Positions 28,275 through 36,973 of a DNA stretch of 64,000 nt are shown here, one piece after another. Made by a program: the position numbers and the translations under genes. Under the pieces are notes generated by a model that saw only the letters and a list, made by a program, of their open reading frames with translations, searched no databases and was not told where the DNA came from. Source of the DNA: Enterobacter asburiae (lineage in GTDB: Bacteria; Pseudomonadota; Gammaproteobacteria; Enterobacterales; Enterobacteriaceae); the NCBI RefSeq assembly GCF_024599655.1, contig NZ_CP102247.1, forward strand, positions 4,774,001 through 4,838,000, read 5' to 3'. Position 1 is the stretch's first letter; each line of letters starts with the position of its first letter.

Positions 28275-29289
28275 GTGCGGTTTTTTCATCCCCTACCCTA
28301 ATCTCCATCACCGCGTACACCCCGTCCTTCGGCACCACCACGGTGACGTTTTCCACCAGCACGCCCGCCGCGAGGTGAATATCCTGCAGCTGCTGTAACG
28401 ACCTCGGGTGAATATCCTCCCAGCCGATCCCCCGCAGCACAAAGTCAATCTGCGGGCTGCTGGTCAGCATGTTCGACACAATCACCGCCCCGCCGGGCTT
28501 GACCAGCCGCAGGGCGCGCTGGAGAAAAATCACCGCGTCGGTATCGTTGAAGTATTCAAAAATCCCCAGCGCGTCGACCAGTTCGGCCTGATGTTCGCCC
28601 AGCTCCAGCAGCAGGTCCTCGTTACGCACCAGCGTATGGAGGAGGTTGCGCCTGAGCAGCGTCAGCTGTTCGCCCACCACAATGCCTTCCTGCGCCGCCA
28701 TGGTTTCGGCCCAACTGAGCGCCACCGGGTCTTTGTCCACCAGCGTGAGATAGACCTGTTGGCCGTCGAGCTTTGCTTCACGCAGCGCCTCCAGCACCGG
28801 GATGGCAGCGCCGCTCGCGAGGCTGACCCAGTTGTTCTCGCTCTCATTATGAATGTACTTATCCACCAGCGCGGCCAGCACCCTGGCGCGGGAACGCACG
28901 CCAACCGCATCGTTAGCGTGGATAAACCACTGGCGGCTGTCACTGTCCATTTTTGTGCCGTCGGGCAGGCGGTCTTCCAGCGGGTTTTGCACCACAAACA
29001 GCGCCAGCGCGGAGGGGACAAGCCGGGTTCGCCACGCGGCAAGCGCCGGGCGGTTACGGAAGGCCTGTTCGGAATAGCGGTTCTGGGGAACAAGCACAGC
29101 CTGCCCCCCTTCGTCATATTCCACCCTCGGCGGCCGGAGCGCTGGCTCGGCTTTCAGGGCGCGGTCAAGGGAGGCGATCTCACGGGCAGCGTCGTCTTTC
29201 ATCGGCCACTGGTCGCTGACGTCGGGAAATGACGCGCTAAAAATCGTCATATTTTCCGGTGCATCGGCGCGAAAAGGCTGCCAGTTCAT
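28237..29289 (-). CDS. class I SAM-dependent methyltransferase
   Basis: A 350-residue protein with the methyltransferase glycine motif in WVSLASGAAIPVLEAL (about residue 155) followed by an acidic strand end YLTLVDKDPVAL, and LVDALGIFEYFND and ALRLVKPGGAVIVSNML as later motifs, the usual class I order. The N-terminal 140 residues are a family-specific extension. The start MNWQPFRADA has a strong GGAGGG site; the frame is open further upstream without support. The last 13 or so residues are translated from a dispersed repeat, suggesting that the original stop was lost and the gene extended. The substrate is unknown. Confidence 0.82.
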   Translation of the reverse strand: MNWQPFRADAPENMTIFSASFPDVSDQWPMKDDAAREIASLDRALKAEPALRPPRVEYDEGGQAVLVPQNRYSEQAFRNRPALAAWRTRLVPSALALFVVQNPLEDRLPDGTKMDSDSRQWFIHANDAVGVRSRARVLAALVDKYIHNESENNWVSLASGAAIPVLEALREAKLDGQQVYLTLVDKDPVALSWAETMAAQEGIVVGEQLTLLRRNLLHTLVRNEDLLLELGEHQAELVDALGIFEYFNDTDAVIFLQRALRLVKPGGAVIVSNMLTSSPQIDFVLRGIGWEDIHPRSLQQLQDIHLAAGVLVENVTVVVPKDGVYAVMEIRVGDEKTARSVPSPGGRGLG

Positions 29290-29374
29290 GTCGTCTTCCC
29301 TCCGTTGGGCTTTTAACGGAAGTCTATCCAGGCGGGCCAGTAATACCCTACGAAGAAAGCACGAAATCGGCACA

Positions 29375-30373
29375 TCAGTTCTGCGACGTGCGCCATACTC
29401 CCGGCGTACAGCCGTACTCGATCTGAAAATGACGAATAAAGTGGGCGCAGTCGCTGAACCGCATCCGCCGCGCAATATCCGTCACGCTTTGCTGAGAGTT
29501 TTTCAGCAGCCAGCAGGCATAGCGCAACCTGGCGCTGCGGATAAATTCCCGCGCCGTTTTGCCAAACTCGGCGTGAAACAGGCGGTTGAGCTGACGTTCG
29601 CTCAGCTTGACGTCCTGAGCGAGCCTGGCGGCGTTTAGCGGGTGAGTCAGATATTGTTCGATAATCATCACCGCCCTGCGCAGCCGTGAATCAGGGATCA
29701 TGGCGACATTCGCGGGCCGTGGCGTGGCGGCATCATGCGGAGGAAGAGACAGACGCCGGGAGGTAGTAGCCGCAATGTCGTCTCCCCCGTGGGCGCGGAT
29801 CAGCGACGTTACCAGGGTGAGCGTTGAGATCCCGCCCGGGCAGGTCAGCACATCACCTTCGTCGATATAATCGAGGCCTTGCTCAGCATATACCTGCGGG
29901 AACCGCTGAGTGAAAACGCCATGGTGATGAGGATGAATCGAGGCGCGGCGCTCGTTCAGTAACCCTTCCTCCGCCAGAATAAAGCTGCCGGTACCAATAC
30001 CTATCAGAGGAGTGCTGTTGTGATGAGCATCCGTGAGAAACGCTCTGTCGCCACGGTGTCCCTGGTGAAGATGCTCCAGACCTCCACCAATCACCGCAAT
30101 GTAGTCGAAGTCACCGGGCGGTGCATGGGCAGCATCGGGCCTTACGCTTATACCAGAGCTGCTTACAACCGGTAAATCGGGGTGAATGCTTATCAGGCTG
30201 AGTTTAAAGCATATTTTCTGACTACGCTTTTGGACGCTGGATGCAATGCGTAACGCCTCTATCAATCCTGAAAATGCTAAAAGCGAGAACTGGGGCCACA
30301 GGAGTAAACCCATATGCAGGGATTTATTCCGTGCAGGCGTCATTCTGACGCTATCATCAATTAAAGTTTTCAT
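29375..30373 (-). CDS. GlxA family transcriptional regulator (DJ-1/PfpI-like domain plus AraC HTH)
   Basis: A 332-residue regulator: an N-terminal DJ-1/PfpI-like domain (about 20-200) of the glutamine-amidotransferase fold, then an AraC-type double helix-turn-helix (about 235-332; LSERQLNRLFHAEFGKTARE and VTDIARRMRFSDCAHFIRHF). The nucleophile elbow reads GIGTGSFILAE, with Thr in place of the Cys found in active amidotransferases, so catalysis is unlikely. No good Shine-Dalgarno is seen at the chosen ATG; Met11 (30343) and Met21 (30313) are alternatives. The target genes are unknown; it lies 85 bases upstream of the methyltransferase on the same strand. Confidence 0.85.
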   Translation of the reverse strand: MKTLIDDSVRMTPARNKSLHMGLLLWPQFSLLAFSGLIEALRIASSVQKRSQKICFKLSLISIHPDLPVVSSSGISVRPDAAHAPPGDFDYIAVIGGGLEHLHQGHRGDRAFLTDAHHNSTPLIGIGTGSFILAEEGLLNERRASIHPHHHGVFTQRFPQVYAEQGLDYIDEGDVLTCPGGISTLTLVTSLIRAHGGDDIAATTSRRLSLPPHDAATPRPANVAMIPDSRLRRAVMIIEQYLTHPLNAARLAQDVKLSERQLNRLFHAEFGKTAREFIRSARLRYACWLLKNSQQSVTDIARRMRFSDCAHFIRHFQIEYGCTPGVWRTSQN

Positions 30374-30504
30374 TAACTTGCCGAAGAAGAATAATTACAT
30401 TATCGCAACATTATTGTTGCTATTATATTCCCATAATGTATATCATAGCTGTTAAATCAAGCATAAATGACGCCGGCAAAACTTAAAAGAATTTCTCCCT
30501 TTCG

Positions 30505-30984
30505 CTATCTGTTTTTTGACGTGTGGCACACATAGGTTGGCAGCGTCCCCAGAATAAATAAATAATTCTCATTCTGCTGTTTCTTAATACGCATATAAAT
30601 ATTCTTGTCCGGGTAGATAAAAAATAAGGGCTCGTACTTTTCAAGCCAGCTGTCGCTGATGTTGTCGTCCGGAAATTTTATATTGCGTACGGACGTCAGG
30701 TTATAGACGCTGTCTCTACGCTCAATCTGAAAGAACACTTTGCGATTTAGCCTCTTCGTTGGATCGCTTTTCACCTTGCCATTCATGCTGAGTATTCCGC
30801 TGTTACCCTCCACGCTGTAATTCAGCCACAGAGAGAGCGTCTCATCCCGATGATGCTGAATAAAGTTCACCTGACAGGCAAAGGGCTGAATGTAATGGCG
30901 ATGCCAGAGGTAATACGCCGCCACAACAGCCCCCATCAGCAGGCACAGGCAGAGCGCAAAGAGCATTTGACGGTAGCGAATCAT
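30505..30984 (-). CDS. FidL-like membrane protein
   Basis: A 159-residue protein with one N-terminal membrane helix (MLFALCLCLLMGAVVAAYYL) and a periplasmic domain, resembling the FidL-like family that accompanies CadC/MarT-type regulators in enterobacteria. It starts two bases after the regulator gene's stop on the same strand, so the two are a unit. In Salmonella the marT-fidL pair lies in SPI-3, also at selC. Its role is unproven; it may modulate the membrane regulator. Confidence 0.72.
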   Translation of the reverse strand: MIRYRQMLFALCLCLLMGAVVAAYYLWHRHYIQPFACQVNFIQHHRDETLSLWLNYSVEGNSGILSMNGKVKSDPTKRLNRKVFFQIERRDSVYNLTSVRNIKFPDDNISDSWLEKYEPLFFIYPDKNIYMRIKKQQNENYLFILGTLPTYVCHTSKNR

Positions 30985-30985
30985 A

Positions 30986-31747
30986 CTAGCGATCCTCTAT
31001 AAAATAATCAGACATACAGCGATTGGATTCCGTCATTGGCCTGTCACAGCGAATGACCGACGCGCGAGGTAGCAATGTGTAGCCGCTGACATATACCCAG
31101 GGATAGTTCACGCACTGATCCTTAAACGGGGTGGCATAGACCAGGGCTTTATCCCGATCGCGTTGCGTTTCAATATCGCGAGCAAAATAGAGCTGGCACT
31201 CGCCCAACTTCGTCGCGAAGCGGTATCCGTCCACAAAATAGCTGTCATGCATCAGGCGATGGCTTATCACGCTCACGCCAGCCAATACCAGCAATACTAC
31301 CAGCGCGGCCGGCAGCCAGAAGCGGCGTGTCGATACCATCGGAGCGACAGTCTCTTCGCAGACATCCGGCGCAGCGTGTTCTTCCTCTTCAGCCTGCGGC
31401 TGCGTCTCTTTAATAGTGATTTGCGTATCGCTTGCGAGCGTGAGTCCAATGCGCGGGATAGTGACAATCGGATCGGTTTCGAAACCCACCTTCTTCAGCC
31501 CTTTACGCAGAATAGAAATGTTCTGGTAATAGGTATTAGGCGAAACCAACATCCCCCGGCGCTGCCAGACAATATCCATGCACTCCTGTTGAGTCACAAT
31601 ACTTCCGACTCTCTCTATTAATAACAACAAACAGCGGCCCGCCGGGGAATTTAATACCACTACCCGCTCGGGATTGTTCAGATCGCGTAATGTGCTGGCT
31701 GCTGGGTGAAACTCTACCAGGCCATTAATAATGTAATACTTATGCAT
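30986..31747 (-). CDS. CadC/ToxR/MarT-like membrane-anchored transcriptional regulator
   Basis: A 253-residue one-component regulator. The N-terminal winged helix (about 1-105) has the OmpR/CadC pattern: LLLLIERVGSIVTQQECMDIVW, then YYQNISILRKGLKKVG and a wing at VTIPRIGLTL. An acidic linker is followed by one membrane helix (about 144-162) and a short periplasmic domain with several Cys residues (ECQLYF, DQCVNYP, VIRCDRP, NRCMSD), which may form disulphides that sense the periplasm. It is coupled with the FidL-like gene. It faces the fimbrial cluster across 700 bases of non-coding DNA and may control it; this is inference from position. Confidence 0.82.
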   Translation of the reverse strand: MHKYYIINGLVEFHPAASTLRDLNNPERVVVLNSPAGRCLLLLIERVGSIVTQQECMDIVWQRRGMLVSPNTYYQNISILRKGLKKVGFETDPIVTIPRIGLTLASDTQITIKETQPQAEEEEHAAPDVCEETVAPMVSTRRFWLPAALVVLLVLAGVSVISHRLMHDSYFVDGYRFATKLGECQLYFARDIETQRDRDKALVYATPFKDQCVNYPWVYVSGYTLLPRASVIRCDRPMTESNRCMSDYFIEDR

Positions 31748-32452
31748 AGAATGGGCTAAATACCTCCGGTCAACACCTGTTACTACAGTAAAATCCCTTT
31801 ACGATTAACCTGCGTATCCCTCGCCTGTGTAAGGATTAATGTGACGGATAAATGCGCAACTGTATATCTTGGTACCTGGCGAAAAATCTTATTTTTCCTT
31901 TCTCTTTATCTGACCGGTCTGAAGTTTTCTTAACCGCCATTTAAAGCCGTCTTGACACTGACAAAACTCGACAAAGGCGTTCGTTGAACGCTTTAGCCAC
32001 CGTTGTCTGAATTATTCAGCGTACTTAATTTGTTTTTTTGATAAAAAGCAGAGAGGACGCGCTCTGCCGACGGGTTTCGAAATTCCGACCAATTCGAAAG
32101 CTATCGTCTTAATTAACAATTTCAGCACGAAACTGTTAGTAACCGTCAGTAACAATGCGCCTCGTATGACATCACCAGACAATCCCCTTACAAAACATTT
32201 ATTAAAGCCAACTTTTCAATAAAAACTACCAGTATGATTATTTACAGGCAAATAAGCAAAAGCCGGTTCAGCGAGGAGAATTGACGCCACACCTAAACTG
32301 AACTTAAAACAAATTAAGATTAATTCAGATTACCTCTTTTACGCCCTGGGTATAGTGGGCTCACACCGTGCAATGCTTAATTGCTTCGAAAATACAGGCA
32401 TCGTTCTGCCAGACAGACGAGTCTCATTACAATTATAAATCGAGGGAATGAC
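31748..32452. other. 705-base non-coding region upstream of the fimbrial cluster
   Basis: No gene is supported. The stretch is AT-rich in its right half and separates the leftward CadC-like regulator from the rightward fimbrial regulator. It contains an imperfect inverted repeat near 32073-32101 (TTTCGAAATT and AATTCGAAAG) and many A/T runs, typical of H-NS-bound fimbrial control regions. I found no phase-variation inverted repeats or recombinase genes. Confidence 0.55.
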
Positions 32453-33055
32453 ATGGCGAATAAACTCAACAACACACGTCATTTAAATATCGCGCTATTG
32501 GGTGGGGATCACTTTGCGCGCCAGGGGATCGCTGCGTTATTAAAAAATATTTCCCCGGCCATGCAGATTACAGCATCGATCGATAATTATGCGGAGATCG
32601 AAACGATACTCGCGGCCGCGCCGGTAGACGTGATTTTTTTATCCGGCACGGAGAAATATCACGCGGGATACGATTGCCTGAAATATATCAGGAAAATGAA
32701 AGTCCTCTATCCCGGCGTACTTATTTGCATGTATTCCACACCGGCGAATTCCTGGCTGTGGATACGCGGTGAAATAGACGCCTATATCTCGCTGCAGGAG
32801 CCACTTTATCACTGGCGAACCAGCGTATTAAAGCTGGTCGATAACCGTTATCGACCAAAAAAGAAACCCACGGCGTTATCGCTGACGCCGGGCGAATGGC
32901 GAGTATTGAAGGAACTGCGAAAAGGTCTGGATATGCGTTACATCGCCGAAACAGAGCAGCTTTCTTACCGTCGTGTCAGCGCGTTAAAAAGCTCAGCGAT
33001 AAGAAAACTCGGGCTCAGGAACAAGACAGATTTGCTGGTCTTTTTAACCAGTTAG
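32453..33055 (+). CDS. LuxR-type regulator with an atypical receiver domain, fimbrial cluster
   Basis: A 200-residue protein with a receiver-like N-terminus and a C-terminal LuxR-type helix-turn-helix (about 140-197; LTPGEWRVLKELRKGLDMRY, RRVSALKSSAIRKLGL). Compared with FimZ-type regulators, the phosphoacceptor aspartate is absent: the expected strand reads DVIFLSGTE, with Ser64 at that position. It therefore probably works without phosphorylation, like RcsA or CsgD. The start MANKLNNT has the best spacing to GAGGGAATGAC. It lies 53 bases before the major pilin gene and is probably its activator. Confidence 0.8.
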   Translation: MANKLNNTRHLNIALLGGDHFARQGIAALLKNISPAMQITASIDNYAEIETILAAAPVDVIFLSGTEKYHAGYDCLKYIRKMKVLYPGVLICMYSTPANSWLWIRGEIDAYISLQEPLYHWRTSVLKLVDNRYRPKKKPTALSLTPGEWRVLKELRKGLDMRYIAETEQLSYRRVSALKSSAIRKLGLRNKTDLLVFLTS

Positions 33056-33108
33056 ACCTGCTGCTTTCAGAGCAAATCTCGACATAACACCATAATGGAA
33101 TCAGGACA

Positions 33109-33693
33109 ATGAAAGCTCAATTCAATAATAAAACGCTGCTTGCGATCGCTATTGCGGCATTACTGCCAGCAGGGTCGGCGCTGGCTGCCGGCACCAGCGG
33201 CGGCACGGTGAACTTTAGCGGCAAAGTAGTGACGTCTGCCTGCGCCATCAGCGCGGGAAGCGCCAACATTGACGTGGACATGGGTGAAGTGCGTACCGCA
33301 ACGCTGGCGGCTGCTGGCAGTGAAGCCAGCACGGCAAAAGCGTTTGCCATCACCCTGGAAGACTGTGAAATCGCCGACACCTCAGCCTCTACGGATGAGA
33401 ACCCGATTGCCGCGACAACCGTGGCCGTCACCTTCACCGGCACGCCGGACGGTTCCGATGTTAATAGTCTGTCCGTGGGGGCAAACGGCAGCGCCAACTC
33501 TGCGCAAAACGTGGCTATCCGCCTTTATGACGAGCAGGGCAACGTGGTGAGGCTGGGTGAACCCGCTTCGGCCATTCCTCTGCGCAAGGGTGCCAACACC
33601 CTGAACTTCAGCGCGAAATATTACTCACCGAAGGGCGGCGCCACTGCGGGTGATGCCAGCGCCGTCGCGACCTACACCGTGACCTACTCGTAA
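33109..33693 (+). CDS. major fimbrial subunit (type 1-like pilin)
   Basis: A 194-residue pilin with a signal peptide (LLAIAIAALLPAGSALAAG) and a mature type 1-like pilin domain. It has the N-terminal donor-strand extension TVNFSGKVVTSACAISAG, a conserved disulphide (Cys45 and the Cys in LEDCEIAD), ALRLYD-like AIRLYDEQG, and the C-terminal alternating pattern ending ATYTVTYS with the penultimate Tyr used for chaperone binding. A GC-rich hairpin after the stop probably limits downstream expression. Confidence 0.93.
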   Translation: MKAQFNNKTLLAIAIAALLPAGSALAAGTSGGTVNFSGKVVTSACAISAGSANIDVDMGEVRTATLAAAGSEASTAKAFAITLEDCEIADTSASTDENPIAATTVAVTFTGTPDGSDVNSLSVGANGSANSAQNVAIRLYDEQGNVVRLGEPASAIPLRKGANTLNFSAKYYSPKGGATAGDASAVATYTVTYS

Positions 33694-33699
33694 TCTTCA

Positions 33700-33722
33700 G
33701 CCCCGGTCTGCGGGCCGGGCCT
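33700..33722 (+). terminator. attenuating hairpin between pilin and chaperone genes
   Basis: GCCCCGG pairs with CCGGGCC around a short loop, followed by tgtctt. Such hairpins after the major pilin gene keep the pilin in excess over chaperone and usher. The T-run is weak, so it is likely partial. Confidence 0.5.
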
Positions 33723-33746
33723 GTCTTAGCTTTCAGGAGAAACACT

Positions 33747-34424
33747 ATGCGCGTAAACACATTGATTTGCCTGGCGGGTACGTTATGTTCCTCCGCCGTC
33801 TATGCCGGCGGCGTGGGGTTGGGCGCAACGCGAATGGTCTACTCCAGCGCGACCACCCAGTCGATGATGCAGGTGAGAAACACCCATCCCGACGCCACGT
33901 TCCTGATCCAGTCATGGATGGAAAATGAGAAAGGCGAACGTACCAACGACTTCGTGATCACGCCACCGCTGTACGTCATGAAACCGGCCAGCGAAAGCGC
34001 GGTGAAAATCATGTTTAACGGTAAAGCCCTGCCAGAGGATCGGGAGACGCTCTACTGGATGACGGTCAAAGCCATCCCCCAGCAGGCGAAAAGCGGCTCC
34101 GGGAATACGCTGCAGTTTGCATCGGCTAACCGCATCAAGGTCTTTTATCGCCCGGCGGGACTCAGTGAGAGCCCAGGAGAGGCGTGGAAACGCCTGACCG
34201 GTTCCTACCGCGCCGGAAAGGTCACGCTCAGCAACCCTACGCCGTACTACCTCACCACCATCAACGTGAAAATTGACGGTATCCCGGTGCAGCCGGTGAT
34301 GGTGCCCCCGAAAGGTAGCGTGACGCTGGCCGAAACCTTCAGCCATGCGGGCAGCATGAGCTTTCAGACCATTAACGATTATGGGGCATGGACCCCCGCC
34401 ACGCGCGCATCGTTATCCCAATAA
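33747..34424 (+). CDS. periplasmic fimbrial chaperone
   Basis: A 225-residue PapD/FimC-type chaperone that folds pilins in the periplasm by donor-strand complementation. It has a signal peptide (LICLAGTLCSSAVYAG), then GVGLGATRMVYSS and the FVITPPLYVMKPASESAVKI segment with the conserved edge strand, and the signature region LYWMTVKAIPQ. It starts 54 bases after the pilin gene and ends 23 bases before the usher. Confidence 0.94.
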   Translation: MRVNTLICLAGTLCSSAVYAGGVGLGATRMVYSSATTQSMMQVRNTHPDATFLIQSWMENEKGERTNDFVITPPLYVMKPASESAVKIMFNGKALPEDRETLYWMTVKAIPQQAKSGSGNTLQFASANRIKVFYRPAGLSESPGEAWKRLTGSYRAGKVTLSNPTPYYLTTINVKIDGIPVQPVMVPPKGSVTLAETFSHAGSMSFQTINDYGAWTPATRASLSQ

Positions 34425-34447
34425 TACAAACAGTAAGGCGTGACCAC

Positions 34448-36973
34448 GTGAAAAGAAAAATCCTGTGCGCCACGGTGATCTCCCTGGTGATTCGGCAAGC
34501 CGTGGCTGCTGAAAGCGAGCTGCAATTTAACCCCGCGTTCCTCAACGGCGAGAGCGCAAACAGCGCCGATCTCGCCTGGGTCAACGCCGGGAGCGCGTTG
34601 CCACCGGGTGATTACAACCTCAACGTGTATATCAATACCAACTACGCGTTCACAGGTAACATCACGTTCCGCCTTGCTGAAGACAGTACGGGTGAAGCGC
34701 TGCCCTGCCTCACGCCTGAGCAATTCGACGCGCTGGGCATCGATAGTCATCAGGCAAAGGGCGGAGCGCTGCCGCTGGCGCAGCGCTGCATCTTCTTAAC
34801 GAAGGCGTTTGCGGATACGCAGTTTGACCTGGACCAGAAGACGCTCACCCTGAGCTTCACCGTACCGCAAAGTGCGATGCGCAATCTGCCGCGCGGGTAT
34901 GTCAGCCCGGAAAGCTGGGAGGCGGGCATTCCTGCCGCGTGGCTGAATTACGTGGTCAATGGCTCGAACAATGAGTATCGCGGCGAGACGCGCACGCGGG
35001 AACAGCAGCTTTTTGCGAGCCTCAACAGCGGCGTCAACCTGGGCGCGTGGCGGCTGCGTGATTTCACCACGTGGACCAAAGACAGCAATGAACTCACCCA
35101 CGTGCAGACCTGGCTGCAGCGCGATATTCACGCCCTGCGCGCGCAGGTGTATGCCGGGGAAACGTACACCTCGGCGCAGGTCTTCGATTCCGTGGGCCTG
35201 CGCGGCATCGCCCTGAAAACCGATGACAACATGCTGCCCGCCAGCCTCAGCGGCTATGCGCCGGAAGTCCGGGGCATCGCGCGCAGCAACGCGACCGTAA
35301 CGGTTCGCCAGAACGGCAACATCATCTATCAAACCTCTGTTCCACCAGGGGCGTTTGTGCTGAAAGATCTCTACCCGACCTCCTCGGGCGGCGATCTGGC
35401 GGTCACCATTCAGGAGAACGACGGCAGCAAAACGCAATACACGCTTCCTTTTGCCAGCGTGCCGAACCTGGTGCGTAACGGACAGGTGAAATATGCCCTC
35501 GGTGCCGGGAAATACCGTCCGACGGGCAATCAGGATGCGCCCTCTTTCGCGCAGGGCGAACTGTTTTATGGCTGGCAATATGGCCTGACGTTTTACGGCG
35601 GGGCACAGTTTGCCGATCGCTATAACGGCCTGGCCTTCGGGTTTGGGCAAAACCTCGGCCGCTTTGGCGCTTACTCTCTTGACCTGACCCATGCCCGCAG
35701 CCAGCTGGCGGACGATCGGCACTACAGCGGTGATTCGGTGCGCCTACGCTACAGCAAGCTGCTGAACGACATTGGCACGCGGGTGAACTTCTTCTCGCTG
35801 CGCTACTCCACGAAAGGGTTTTATACCCTCAGCGACACGACGTACAAAGGGATGTCGGGCGGATCGCCAAAGCAGACTGTGGAAGACGATGGCACCGTCA
35901 CCACCCATTACGACAACGTGTACAACCTGCGCATGTCGCGCAAGGCAAAAAACCAGCTGCTGCTGTCGCAGCCGATGGGACAATACGGCTCGCTGTCACT
36001 GTCGTGGGATCAGCAGACCTACTGGAACACGTCAGACACCACACAAAGCCTGCAATTTGCGTGGAACGCCACGTTTCGCAACGTGTCGCTTGGCGTCAGC
36101 GTTCAGCGAAGTTCAAGCCTGTATGACGACAAGAAAGATAACATCCTGTCGATGTCGATTTCGGTCCCGCTGGGCAATCCGGCGCTGTCTACCCGCGCGC
36201 GCTTTACCACGACCCATGCGGACTCCACAGGTACAACCGCCAGCACGGGCGTGAGCGGCTACCTGCCGGGCCAGGAAAATCTGTTCTATAGCGTCAACCA
36301 GCGCTACAGCGCCCAGCAGCACTACGGCGGCGATGCCACCCTGCAGTACGAAGGCGCGCGGGGAGACTACAACCTGGGCTACAGCTACACCAGCAACTCC
36401 CGCAACCTCAGCTACGGCATCAGCGGCGGTGCGGTAGTGCATGAAGATGGCCTGACGCTGAGCCAGCCGCTCGGGAACACCAACATTCTGGTAAAAGCCC
36501 CGGGAGCCAGCAACGTCGCCGTGCTTAACCACAAAGGCATCAAAACGGACAGCCGTGGCTATGCGGTGATCCCATACGCCACGCCGTACCGCGTTAACCA
36601 GGTCGCGCTGGACGTGACGACCGCTGGCAACGACGTGGAGCTGGAAAACGCCATCGCCAACAAAACGCCTACCGATGGTGCCCTGGTTCGCGCCACCTTC
36701 ACCACGCATCAGGGAGCAAAAGCGATGTTTATCGTGCGTCACGGCAACGACGTGCTCCCCTTCGGGACGCTGGTCTCGCTCGATAATGACAAAACCAGCG
36801 GCATCGTCGGCGATGGCGGCAGCCTGTATCTGTCCGGTTTGTCAGAGAAGGGCAAGCTGAACGCCGTGTGGGGTCGCGGCAACAGCCAGCGCTGCGCCAT
36901 TACCTACGCCTTAAACAAGCAGAACTATAACGCCCGCACCGGTCTCTATTCTCAGGAGGTGGTATGTCATTAA
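34448..36973 (+). CDS. fimbrial outer membrane usher
   Basis: An outer membrane pore that assembles and secretes the pilus. The 841 residues show the FimD/PapC order: N-terminal chaperone-binding domain (LQFNPAFLNGESANSADLAW), beta-barrel with plug domain (GIARSNATVTVRQNG), and C-terminal domains ending RCAITYALNKQNYNARTG. A GTG start at 34448 is chosen because the following VKRKILCATVISLVIRQAVA is a signal peptide and AAGGCG precedes it; the frame is open to an ATG at 34388 inside the chaperone gene. Its stop overlaps the next gene by 10 bases. Confidence 0.94.
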   Translation: MKRKILCATVISLVIRQAVAAESELQFNPAFLNGESANSADLAWVNAGSALPPGDYNLNVYINTNYAFTGNITFRLAEDSTGEALPCLTPEQFDALGIDSHQAKGGALPLAQRCIFLTKAFADTQFDLDQKTLTLSFTVPQSAMRNLPRGYVSPESWEAGIPAAWLNYVVNGSNNEYRGETRTREQQLFASLNSGVNLGAWRLRDFTTWTKDSNELTHVQTWLQRDIHALRAQVYAGETYTSAQVFDSVGLRGIALKTDDNMLPASLSGYAPEVRGIARSNATVTVRQNGNIIYQTSVPPGAFVLKDLYPTSSGGDLAVTIQENDGSKTQYTLPFASVPNLVRNGQVKYALGAGKYRPTGNQDAPSFAQGELFYGWQYGLTFYGGAQFADRYNGLAFGFGQNLGRFGAYSLDLTHARSQLADDRHYSGDSVRLRYSKLLNDIGTRVNFFSLRYSTKGFYTLSDTTYKGMSGGSPKQTVEDDGTVTTHYDNVYNLRMSRKAKNQLLLSQPMGQYGSLSLSWDQQTYWNTSDTTQSLQFAWNATFRNVSLGVSVQRSSSLYDDKKDNILSMSISVPLGNPALSTRARFTTTHADSTGTTASTGVSGYLPGQENLFYSVNQRYSAQQHYGGDATLQYEGARGDYNLGYSYTSNSRNLSYGISGGAVVHEDGLTLSQPLGNTNILVKAPGASNVAVLNHKGIKTDSRGYAVIPYATPYRVNQVALDVTTAGNDVELENAIANKTPTDGALVRATFTTHQGAKAMFIVRHGNDVLPFGTLVSLDNDKTSGIVGDGGSLYLSGLSEKGKLNAVWGRGNSQRCAITYALNKQNYNARTGLYSQEVVCH

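Noticed and set aside
28177..28290. CCCTCTCCC-type repeats considered as a CRISPR fragment
   Set aside because: Only two copies, palindromic, not regularly spaced, and of the form of dispersed enterobacterial hairpin repeats. No CRISPR array is present in the window.
31952..31980. TTGACA at 31952 considered as a promoter -35
   Set aside because: No acceptable -10 hexamer occurs at 15-19 bases downstream on that strand.
31748..32452. Possible invertible promoter (fim switch) upstream of the fimbrial genes
   Set aside because: No pair of perfect inverted repeats of useful length and no FimB/FimE-type recombinase gene nearby.
34388..34447. Upstream ATG extension of the usher gene
   Set aside because: It lies inside the chaperone gene, adds residues before the signal peptide and has no Shine-Dalgarno; the GTG at 34448 fits the signal peptide.
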